A stretch of DNA of 64,000 bases from Pseudeuparius sepicola. Taxonomy: Eukaryota; Arthropoda; Insecta; Coleoptera; Anthribidae. Both the position numbers and the translations under genes were made by a program. A model generated the notes under the pieces. That model was not told the origin of the DNA. It saw nothing but the letters and a program-made list of their open reading frames with translations, and searched no databases. Every line of letters starts with the position of its first letter. The stretch's first letter is position 1. The DNA lies in contig OY987308.1 of assembly GCA_963920635.1 (NCBI GenBank), positions 7,692,225 to 7,756,224 of the forward strand, given 5' to 3'. Positions 55,803 through 64,000 of the stretch are shown piece after piece.

Positions 55803-56617
55803 TATGTACAGTTAGTTGCCTAGCTAGGAAGTTATGAAATGACGAACGGGGCAACGCGGAGCAGTCGAAAAAACGTTTCATAGACTCGACCGGGCCGATA
55901 CGTCGCTTAATTCATACCGCCGAGGCTTCAGAACAATAAATCCTTTATCTATGCTTCAGAAGAGGTTAGATGGTGGACAAGAATTCATCAGAGGAGCTCC
56001 GGGGGTATTAAGGGAGACGGCTTGTGGTGTCGCGGTAATGAGCTTTCCGCGAGACTAGAAACCGGTCCGGATACGAGCTAAGGTAAGGGGAATCTAATAG
56101 CGCTGCATCTGTACAGATTCAAATCGATTGTTATTTATGTATTTTTTAAATTTGTTTGAGTAAAAAGGTATTTTCACCGTTCCTAAATCAACGGCAACAC
56201 CGCGGAAAATCACTTCAGCTGTCAGTACCTTCAGAAGCCAAATTGGATGACGTCATTAAAGGCGGCGATTTACAGGGAAAATAGGGGTCTTTACCCGTTT
56301 TTTTAAAGATCGTAAAAAAAATCTAAAAATATTTTTCTATGTTTTCTTAAGCCACCCTGCGCACGTGGTAAAAATTTTTGTACTAAGTCATAGTTAACCC
56401 TGTAGAAATGTGTGTCAAAGTTTAGTGATCACATTTCCCAAATAAAACGAACTTCAGAAAAAATGTCAGTTACCTATTGTGTTTTGTTTTGGGACAGCCG
56501 GTATATCAATAGCCCGAGCAATAGCTTAACTGCAATACCTATCCTGTATCTTAATTTAATATAATAAATTTTGTAATTCTTGTTTGCCTAATATTCTAAA
56601 AACGTGAAATTTTTTAG

Positions 56618-58693
56618 ATTTTAAGGAAATCTGGCAGAAATTACTCAAAAAAACATATCCGTCGATTGATTAAGTCAAGTATTGCACTGTCTAAACAAAC
56701 AATCGAGCAAACAATAATTGAAAAAAGTGCTAAATATGACAAGGGCAATGAAGAAAATATGCCTGCAGGATATTCGGATGTCAGTCATTGTTTGCCCTTA
56801 GACACTGCAGCAATTTCTGGAACTTCCCAGCATATGACTGAAAATAATGAAGCCTCAATCCTTCCATTTAACATCCCTTCTCCTACTATTATCTCTCAAG
56901 AAACACAGGAGAATGTTCAGAGTATTAATTTATCTCGTAGTACTCCAGATAGAGATGGTCCAAATATAAACATGTTTTTGGAACATCTAAATACATGGGC
57001 AGTCGATAATAAAATTCCAAGAAATTCTTATTCCAAACTTCTACGTGTATTAAAAAAAGATTTAAAATTAGAAATTCCAGTTGACTCACGTACTTTGTTG
57101 AAAATTAAACGAAATCCTCATGAAAACATTGAAAATCGAATAATTGATATGCCACCAGGCAAGTACTACAATTTTTCTTTAGAAGAATCAATTTTTCACA
57201 CACTTGACAAGTTTTCCTTCTCCATTACGAAGGATACTTGTCTAACTCTCGAGATCAATGTTGATGGTTTGCCACTTGCTAAAAGTAGCTCCAACGAATT
57301 CTGGCCTATCCTTTGTAACATAGAAGATCTTTCTAATAACTATGTTTTTCCTGTTGGAATTTACTATGGACCAAAAAAACCAAGTGATTCAAATGAATTT
57401 TTTAAAAAATTTGTAGATCAGTTCCTAGATATCAATCAAAATGGTTTCTTGTATAGAGGCCATTATATAAAATTAAGAATTTCAAAAATTTTGGCTGATG
57501 CTCCAGCCAAAGCTTTTATACTGAAAACCAAGTATCCAAATGGATATTTTAGTTGTAGTAAATGCAGAATTGAAGGTGATTATATTTTTGACCGAATGAC
57601 ATTTATAGATCAGAATGCTCCATTAAGAACAGATGAAAGTTTTAAAGCCATGGTAGACGAAGATTATCATATAGGTGGTGTACCTGTGAATTTATTTAGA
57701 TTAAATGTGGGTTTGGTTAGTCAAGTACCATTAGACTATATGCATCTTATATGTTTAGGAACAATGAAACGATTGCTGCAATTTTGGGTAAAGGGCGATA
57801 AGTCTGTTCGTTTATTTCCTGAACAAATTAATCACATTGATAAACTTATCTCAAAATATAGAAATTATAGCATCTACGAATTTTCAAGAAAACCTCGTAG
57901 TTTACAAGATGTCGATAAGTGGAAGGCTACTGAATTTCGCCAATTTCTTCTTTATTATGGGCCATATGTAATGAAAAATTATTTAAACAGGAATATGTAC
58001 CTACATTTTCTATGTTTTCATGTAGCAACACGGATTTTAGCATCCCCAGACTTATGCTTTAAATATAACATTTTTGCTAATACATTATTATCCCATTTTG
58101 TAGAACATTTCGGGGACTTTTATGGAAAAAAGTTTGTTAATCATAATGTTCATAATTTAAGTCACATATCTAAAGATGTTTTAAAATTTGGACCTCTAGA
58201 TAATTTCAGTTGTTTTAAATATGAAAATTATATGCACATTATTAAACTCAATCTGAAGACAGGACGTAATCCCTTACAGCAATTTGCAAATAGAGTCAAA
58301 GAACAACAATCATTTTCCCATAGATATGTTGAAAAAAACATTAAGTTTGGAAAGAATCTCGGCCTTAAAATAATTAATAACATTGGTGTAGACACATTTG
58401 CCAGTGTTACTACACAAAATATGACTTTGAACACTGAAGCTCCAAATTGTTTTATATTCATAAATAAAAATCCTGCAAAAATTGATGACATTTTTATCCT
58501 CAATGATAAAATTCAGTTAAAATACAGATACTTTTTGAACTTTAAAGAATCCTTTAAAGAACCCTGTTCTTCAAAATTATTGCATTGCGGATACATTGAT
58601 AGGTTATCTGACATTTATAAAATAGGAGCTCTCGAGGAAGTATCCTGTAAAGCGATAAAAATAGATAATTTTATAATTTCTGTGATTCATTAA
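56618..58693 (+). CDS. CACTA/En-Spm-like transposase, locus B
   Basis: Open from the acceptor TTTTTTAG|ATTTTAAGG (56617/56618) to TAA 58691-58693, 691 codons, with no internal stop. There is no ATG near the start, so an upstream exon must supply it; the phase-0 exon at 50127-50147 fits. Motifs match locus A in order: IDG-equivalent NVDGLPL (Asp at 57263), ADAPAKAF (Asp), CSKC knuckle, DRMTFIDQNAPLRTDESF, PLDYMHLICLG, WKATEFRQFLLYYGP, and FKYENYMHIIKLNLK (Glu at 58223). Overall it is a clear but diverged paralogue of locus A. The DUF4806-type gene follows 1.2 kb downstream. Either a young autonomous transposon or a domesticated pair. Confidence 0.75.
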   Translation: MLRKSGRNYSKKHIRRLIKSSIALSKQTIEQTIIEKSAKYDKGNEENMPAGYSDVSHCLPLDTAAISGTSQHMTENNEASILPFNIPSPTIISQETQENVQSINLSRSTPDRDGPNINMFLEHLNTWAVDNKIPRNSYSKLLRVLKKDLKLEIPVDSRTLLKIKRNPHENIENRIIDMPPGKYYNFSLEESIFHTLDKFSFSITKDTCLTLEINVDGLPLAKSSSNEFWPILCNIEDLSNNYVFPVGIYYGPKKPSDSNEFFKKFVDQFLDINQNGFLYRGHYIKLRISKILADAPAKAFILKTKYPNGYFSCSKCRIEGDYIFDRMTFIDQNAPLRTDESFKAMVDEDYHIGGVPVNLFRLNVGLVSQVPLDYMHLICLGTMKRLLQFWVKGDKSVRLFPEQINHIDKLISKYRNYSIYEFSRKPRSLQDVDKWKATEFRQFLLYYGPYVMKNYLNRNMYLHFLCFHVATRILASPDLCFKYNIFANTLLSHFVEHFGDFYGKKFVNHNVHNLSHISKDVLKFGPLDNFSCFKYENYMHIIKLNLKTGRNPLQQFANRVKEQQSFSHRYVEKNIKFGKNLGLKIINNIGVDTFASVTTQNMTLNTEAPNCFIFINKNPAKIDDIFILNDKIQLKYRYFLNFKESFKEPCSSKLLHCGYIDRLSDIYKIGALEEVSCKAIKIDNFIISVIH

Positions 58694-58914
58694 TGTGTAT
58701 TTTCACTTTCTCCCATCCTATATTGTTCCTAATTTTCACCCAGGCTATTTTGGAAGTGGCTTATTGTGATGCGAAGACACAAATCTTTGGGTAAGGGGAA
58801 GCATATTGTATTTTAAGAATTTTAAGTAGACACTAAATTGGTAGCTGAATTCTTTCAGTCAAGGCTTAAATCTACCAGTATACATGATGAATGTTTGATG
58901 AATAATGGTATTAT

Positions 58915-59755
58915 ATACAGGGCCAAGGAAAACGAGCCAAACCCTGTAACCTGTAACGGCCGGTATAATTTTTTTTCGCAAAAACGCAAAAACCGGTTAA
59001 TTTTGATTGGGAGGGGAACATCTTTGGGCATTAATTTAACAAGTTTATCTGCAACCTTCTAAGAGGGGGAAGCATCCCTTCAAAAATTTTTAATGGAAAG
59101 GGGGGTTGAGATACACATGGTTGTGAAGCCCTCGCAATTACCTACACAACGGTGGGTCGCTTTTGAAATGTCATGGATTTTTGAAAAAGTTATGAGCCCT
59201 TAAATGAAAACAAAACAGTAGGCATCTTGGCATTTTTGACCATTTGGATTTTTCCAACGAAGCGCTCAGATACATCAGTGTGCTTATCGAAAGGAAAACT
59301 CTTTCGATGAAATGTTCAAATCCAAAATTTTAATCTCATCATGGAAAGCGAACTTTACCTCCAAAACCTCTCCTGTGAAATGTTTAAAATTTAGGAACAA
59401 AACATGATACTGGAAAAGCTTCTCTCTCGGAGAGAACATCGACCTATTTTAGCACTTATTAAAAAAATCTAGATAGTCAAAAATGTCAAGATACCTATTG
59501 TTTGCTTTTTGTTTGATGGCCCATAACTTTTTCAAAAATCCATGGAATTTCAATAACGAGCCACCGTAGGGAGTTACAAAGGCTTCACAGTGATGTGCAT
59601 CTCGACCCCCCCTCCCATTTAAAATTGTTGAACTGATGCTTCCCTCTCTTAGAAGGTTGCAAATAAACTTGTTAAATTTATGCCAAAAGATGTCCCCCTC
59701 CCAAACAAGATCGACCGATTTTTGCGTCTACTTGCGGCTCATTTAAAAAGTCTGA
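58915..59755. mobile_element. Foldback element between the two locus B genes
   Basis: CAACCTTCTAAGAGGGGGAAGCATC on the left (about 59053) pairs with GATGCTTCCCTCTCTTAGAAGGTTG (about 59634-59658). So do ATTTTTGAAAAAGTTATGAGCCC and its complement at 59520-59540, and AATTTAACAAGTTTATTTGC. Arms of about 270 bp flank a loop near 59280-59460. It occupies most of the interval from 58693 to 59915. Confidence 0.7.
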
Positions 59756-59914
59756 ATTGAGTAAGATTAAGACTTGATATTCTTGGAATATTTCCCCGTT
59801 GAAACGACATTATAAGTCGAACGATAATAGTACAAATAGGATACAACAGGGAGTAAACCTGGGAATGAAAGATAATAAGCTAAAGCTAATAAAGATTTTT
59901 TATCATTTTTTTAG

Positions 59915-62900
59915 TATGCTGTAGTAAGATTTTCAGAAGAAGATGGGCAGTCAGTGTCAGTTGTTCCAGCTATCTGGCTTAAAGATGATAATTGCTGTTA
60001 CTGGCCGCCTAGTTCCAAAAACTCCAGAACTTTAATTATAAAAAGAGCTAATCCAGAATCTGACTGGAAAAAATGTACCTATGAATTGGTTGGATCATAT
60101 GGTGAGCTTTATTTGTTATAGTTAAAACAAATTCATTACAAAAATCTAATTTTTACACTAGAAAAATATGAAGAAGCACTAAAAGTTGAAAAAACGGCAG
60201 CTGCCACTACTGATGAAGAGAGTGAAGCAAATGTGAGAGTTGGAAAGAGAAAAATAAAAAAGAAGAAATTTCCTGCCGACTTTACTGTTCCTGTGCTTCA
60301 TCCTCAACCAGAAAGTAAACAGCAAGATGGTGATAGCTCAGGTAATGCCATGTCATAAATTTGTTACTGCATTTTCAATATTATGTACTCACATTCAACT
60401 TTAACACACCCTTATAACTATTTTATTTTATAATTTTGAGGATTGGTCAATATACAAGTAAAATTTTCTTTTAGATGATGCTTGTGAGGAAAACTGCGAT
60501 ACTAATGGCAAAAGTGATGATACTTTAGACATAAACCCGAGCATTAACCTATCAGAGAGACATTTTCCAGAATGTGCTCCAAATACTGTAGGTAAGGATA
60601 AAAGGGCTTGTGATAGGTGGAAAGTTGTCATAAACATAATTTACATTGTTAGGGTGTCCAGTTGAAAAACCTGGAAAGTGAGAAAATTTGATGTTCTAAA
60701 TTTGCTGGAGACCCTGATTACAAAGCATGAATCATCTATGTATAATTGCGATTTTAATTCCAGGTGTTAAAGTACTGGCCATGTGTCCTGCTGTAGACAA
60801 TGTAGTTATTGAAAATGTGAACATATTAAGTCAACAAATGGGAGGTATACCTAATATCTTAAGTTATCTCTTTGTTAGGTTCATAGCAACGTCTTGCTCT
60901 TTCAGAAATTAATCAGCAGAATAATGGTAGTGGCATTGCCACATCCTCGGCCACATCAGCAAGTGGTAGCAGCAGTTTCTCGAGTGGTATGTATGTTTTT
61001 TTAACTTTACTGGAGAACTTTGCTTATACGTGATGTTGGAGAGTGGAAATAGACATGCCTGTATGACATGTCGACATATCGGACATGTCCGCATTTTGGA
61101 AGAATTTTGAACATGTCAACATGTAGAAAAATTTGTGTCGACATGTCCAACATATCAGATCAGAAGAATTTTGGACATTTCGACATGTCGAAAAATTTAT
61201 GTCGATAAGTCGACATGGCTAAGAGATGTCAGGTGGGACATTTCCAGTGAATTTTTTGTAAGGTGTCATCCTATGTCCAAACATGTCAGACTTGTTCGGA
61301 CATTCTCCATCACTACTTATACAAGTTACCTAGTTAGTAATCATTAGTGATTGAGAGATGGCATATTCAGTGAAGTGGTCGATTCTATTTTATTACCTAA
61401 GCAAGTAAAAAATTCACCGATGGTCCATTGAATTATAAATGTCAGCTGACATTCGACCGAATTTACAAAGAGATGTAAGACAATTTTACACATTTATCAA
61501 TAAATTTTAAAATTTGCTCCTTACTTCACGGACATGTCAGCGCTCAATTACTAAAGATTTCTTTTTAGTTAACATTGTTAACAACTAGATCTTATACATA
61601 TAAACAAAGCAGAGAATTTTTTCAGAAATAATAAAGATGTGGGAAGGAAATGTTTATTTAGATACACATTGTATGCTCTTTTTTGCAGATGGAGACAAGT
61701 TTCAGAAACTTATTGACATATTATTAGAAATACAAGCAACAATGAACATTGTTCTGGATGTTGTTAACAGTGGAAATAATAATAATAATAAAGTGGCTGT
61801 AGGTGATGATAAAATTCAAGGTGTTTTACCTATTTTAACAATTGAAGGGTTACTCGAAATAGAAGAAAAGCTGACAGCAAATGAAGAAATGCAACAGCAA
61901 CTGGTAATATATACATATTTATACATATATACTCTTTGTTATGTTGTTAAGTTATGAGGAACAGAAATGGGCTCAACTTTTCTAAATTACTGTATGTTCA
62001 GACCGAGATAGTGAATATTTTCCGAGGTGTTTATACTATATTTAAAAAAAAGAAGAAAAAATGTTCATATCAATACGAGCAGTTTGTGTAGCCAACAGGC
62101 AGGTTCGGTATTTTTTTATTTTAACTGAAATCTAGAGATTATATGATGCAAAAATGATAAAAAAATCAGTGCAAAATTTAATTTTTTACGTTTGTTAAAA
62201 GCATTTTAAAATCAAGGAAACCGCGGGGCTAGAAATTTATTGGTGCTACTGACGTAGGCTTGTGGGTCGAGTCAGCGGCAGTTGGCGCACAGATCGTTCC
62301 GCGAAAAACTGCGCGCGGCGGCGGCGATGCGGTGGAGCTGTGTCGCGCCATGGAATATTGTTTATCTAATAATTTCTAACATATTTATTTTTTCGTAAAA
62401 AATTATTTGACATATATGTTATGTGCAAGAATTTTGTTAAAAATTAATGTTTTGACGTTGGTCAGAACTTTCCTATCAGTGGTAATTTTTGCTCAAGTCA
62501 TATTGACTATTTTTTCTGGCTGGAAGAACATAAATAGTTTACAAACAAAAAATTTGCCATTCTAATTTATGCATCAATATCCTTAGAAATAAATAATAAT
62601 ATCCTCTGAAAGGCACACTGGGTAAAATTAACTAGGTGCGAAAATTGGCCACTATCTTCCGGTCTAATTGCCTCTTTTAAGCACTACTAGAAAAGATATT
62701 TTTTTTTTAGTTTCACAAACTGCGAATGGTAGGGGGTTCAGATCCCAAAAATACGATCAAGAGAATAATGGCCAAAACATTTTCTAATGAAGTCGCCACA
62801 CTTTGTTCCTGGACAGGACAGAAGCATAATTTTCGGATTGGTGATACAAAAGTTATGGAGATTTGTAAAAGTAAGTAAAATTTAAGAGATATTTTCTTCT

Positions 62901-63219
62901 GTACAGAATTGGCCTTGCCAAGTTTTTATGGTATGTCAATGGGTGCAAAGCTTGAACAAAACTTTTGTCACACTATTGTGGAAAAGCTAACTTTTGATAT
63001 ATAAGCGTATCAAAAGTTGTCGTAATTTCACCAAAAGAAGATGCTTGTCTTGAGGTACCAATATATTTGACTTGATTTTTTTCAGAGGCAAGTTTGCATT
63101 ACTTCGAATTCACTGACAAATTTTACTGTGAAAGTGTGTCAGAGTGGTTTAGGTTTGCTCGCCAAAGACTGGAGCGGAAAAATAAGGAAAAAAAAGATAA
63201 TAATGTAGATATAGCCTGA
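59915..63219 (+). CDS. DUF4806-type transposon partner gene, locus B (eight exons seen)
   Basis: Exons with GT-AG borders and closing phases: 59915-60101, 60162-60341, 60475-60591, 60764-60844, 60906-60986, 61689-61903, 62711-62870 and 63086-63219. They give 384 codons plus TGA, without a start codon. The N-terminal module YAVVRF...VVPAIWLKDD.CCYWPP matches locus A. A Lys-rich stretch (KRKIKKKKF, possible nuclear signal) and Ser/Thr/Asn-rich linkers follow. Exon 61689 has a coiled-coil-like segment and LLEIEEKL. The last exons give the DUF4806 core: MVGGSDPKNTIKRIM, CSWTGQKHNFRI and SVSEWFRFARQRL. The first exon starts in phase 0, as does locus A, fitting the 50127-50147 leader. Role unknown; its place suggests an accessory protein for the transposase. 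Confidence 0.8.
61030..61315. mobile_element. hAT-type MITE filled with GACATGTC words
   Basis: The left GTGATGTTGGAGAGTG and right CATTCTCCATCACTA ends are inverted, with CTTATAC duplicated at 61023-61029 and 61316-61322 (the eighth base differs, and the left end seems to have lost a TA). The interior is dominated by GACATGTC, CATGTCGACATG and CATGTCCAACAT words. It sits in an intron of the locus B DUF4806 gene. Confidence 0.75.
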
Positions 63220-63279
63220 TGTAGAATATTATATATGTCAAGTAAATATTAATATATTATATGCGTGTTGAAGAGAAAT

Positions 63280-63633
63280 TCCGTGTTATATTTTATCCTA
63301 ATTATCTCAGAACAACATTTTAATCGAACCATTCAAATATCTAGAAAAAATCCACCCAAGAAAAAATGCTTTAGATAATAATTGTGATGTGTGTGACAGG
63401 GGGCTAACTGGTGGTCACCTTGACCTCAGGGCTAGGATCAAGGTTGTTTCTAAAGTCTAATTTGAACGTAATCATTTAAAGAAATCAAATTGACCCTGAA
63501 ACAACTTTGATGCTACCCCTGAGATCAAGATCACTACCAGCTGGCCCCCTTGACAGCATAACTTATCTAAAACATTTTTTCTTAGAAGGATTTTTTCGAG
63601 ATATTTGAATGGTTCGATTAAGGTAACACCCTG
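63280..63633. mobile_element. MITE with an ACACCCTG end
   Basis: AATCGAACCATTCAAATATC near 63323 pairs with GATATTTGAATGGTTCGATT at 63600-63619. CCAAGAAAAAATGCTTTAGATAA and its complement also pair, as do GACCTCAGG and CCTGAGATC. The right end is AGGTAACACCCTG|TA; the left end is eroded, so 63280 is an estimate. It follows the locus B stop codon. Confidence 0.65.
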
Positions 63634-63640
63634 TATATAT

Positions 63641-63850
63641 GCAATATCATTACTATATCACGCTCATATAACCCTTATATCCAGAAAACATTTTTGCATA
63701 TATTAAAAATACTTGTAAGTAATGCAGCAATGTACTTACTATACAGTATCATTATTATATTACTTTCATATATCCCTTACATCCTGAAAACATTTTTGCA
63801 TATATTAAAAATACTTGCAAGTAATGCAACAATGTAATATAGATGCAGTG
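63641..63850. repeat. Two tandem copies of a 105-bp AT-rich unit
   Basis: Each unit contains a TATCATTA(C/T)TATAT run, CATATA(A/T)CCCTTA(T/C)ATCC, AAAACATTTTTGCATATATT and AAAAATACTTG(T/C)AAGTAATG. Copies start at about 63649 and 63754. Sequence after 63850 continues with diverged ATGTAATATAGATG words to the window end. Confidence 0.8.
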
Positions 63851-64000
63851 CTTAAAATGTAATATAGATGTAATGATTAAAGTTATATATATGCTATATT
63901 GCATTGATGTTGATTTCATGTAACACCTAATTAAAATATAACATTGTAATATTGATGAGAGGGACATAATCTGTAACATCTACATTGCATACATATAATT

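Larger units (their letters stand above)
52823..56402 (-). mobile_element. Tc1/mariner element of DD41D type with an intact gene
   Basis: The ends CAGGGTTAACTATCACTTAG and CTAAGTCATAGTTAACCCTG are inverted repeats with TA duplications at 52821-52822 and 56403-56404. The single gene is on the minus strand (53393-54717). A foldback element (54819-55802) lies in its upstream region. The deleted copy at 30380-32405 has the same ends. Confidence 0.85.
52552..56508. mobile_element. Short element split by the DD41D transposon
   Basis: TATATCGGCTGTCCCAAAAC at 52552 is the inverted match of GTTTTGGGACAGCCGGTATA ending at about 56508. Removing the Tc1/mariner insertion (52823-56402 plus one TA) leaves about 375 bp with these ends. 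So a small element was present first and took the TA-targeting insertion. Confidence 0.65.

Noticed and set aside
58741..58792. A short candidate exon GCTATTTTGG...ATCTTTG with AG and GT borders between the locus B genes
   Set aside because: It has no ATG, and its phase and sequence have no counterpart at locus A, so it is not needed to explain either gene.
1..64000. CRISPR arrays, bacterial operons, ribosome binding sites or rRNA genes
   Set aside because: None seen. The spliced genes and element families are eukaryotic, and the regular repeats present are minisatellites without spacer structure.

Overview
This is insect nuclear DNA: AT-rich, spliced genes with GT-AG introns, and a dense layer of eukaryotic transposable elements (Tc1/mariner, pogo, hAT, Mutator-like, CACTA-like, two LINE types, an LTR-element envelope remnant). 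The many short elements ending in CAGGGTGT/ACACCCTG with TA target duplications suit an insect; the order cannot be fixed from sequence alone. I see no secure single-copy host gene. The window is best read as a nest of mobile elements, many inserted inside one another.

Two loci look alive and are the main content. Locus A (about 3.0-13.6 kb) and locus B (about 50.1-63.2 kb) share one plan on the + strand: an intact ORF for a large CACTA/En-Spm-like (tnp2-related) transposase, then a multi-exon gene for a DUF4806-type protein. All exon phases close without a stop in both copies, although introns have been filled by other elements. Neither second gene has its own in-frame ATG next to its first recognisable exon. 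A seven-codon ATG exon at 50127-50147 ends in phase 0 and could splice to either the transposase exon (56618) or the DUF4806 exon (59915). That would be a shared-leader, alternatively spliced two-protein transposon like maize En/Spm tnpA/tnpD.

Layout. 0-2.9 kb: foldback elements, an inverted-dimer tRNA-derived SINE with a 14-bp target duplication, and a hAT-type MITE. 2.9-13.6 kb: locus A, with nested palindromes and a 5'-truncated APE-type LINE in its introns. 13.7-16.2 kb: small MITEs and an envelope remnant of an errantivirus-like LTR element. 16.2-18.9 kb: nothing recognised. 18.9-22.6 kb: inverted repeats and a decayed Mutator-like element with Ulp1-protease and PHD-like parts. 23.0-29.2 kb: an endonuclease-type (R4/Dong-like) LINE, minus strand, split by a 2.8-kb pogo-like element. 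30.4-32.4 kb: internally deleted relative of the Tc1/mariner element at 52.8 kb. 32.8-37.1 kb: three minisatellite arrays with a common core around a promoter-like stretch. 37.9-48.1 kb: a 10.2-kb inverted-repeat-bounded nest holding a second pogo element, two abutting foldbacks, a hAT MITE and others. 48.1-50.0 kb: little recognised. 50.1-63.2 kb: locus B, whose long first intron holds an apparently intact, spliced DD41D Tc1/mariner transposase. 63.3-64.0 kb: a MITE and a tandem repeat.

Terminal inverted repeats, target duplications, splice phases and catalytic motifs were read directly. Family names come from recalled domain signatures and were not searched.
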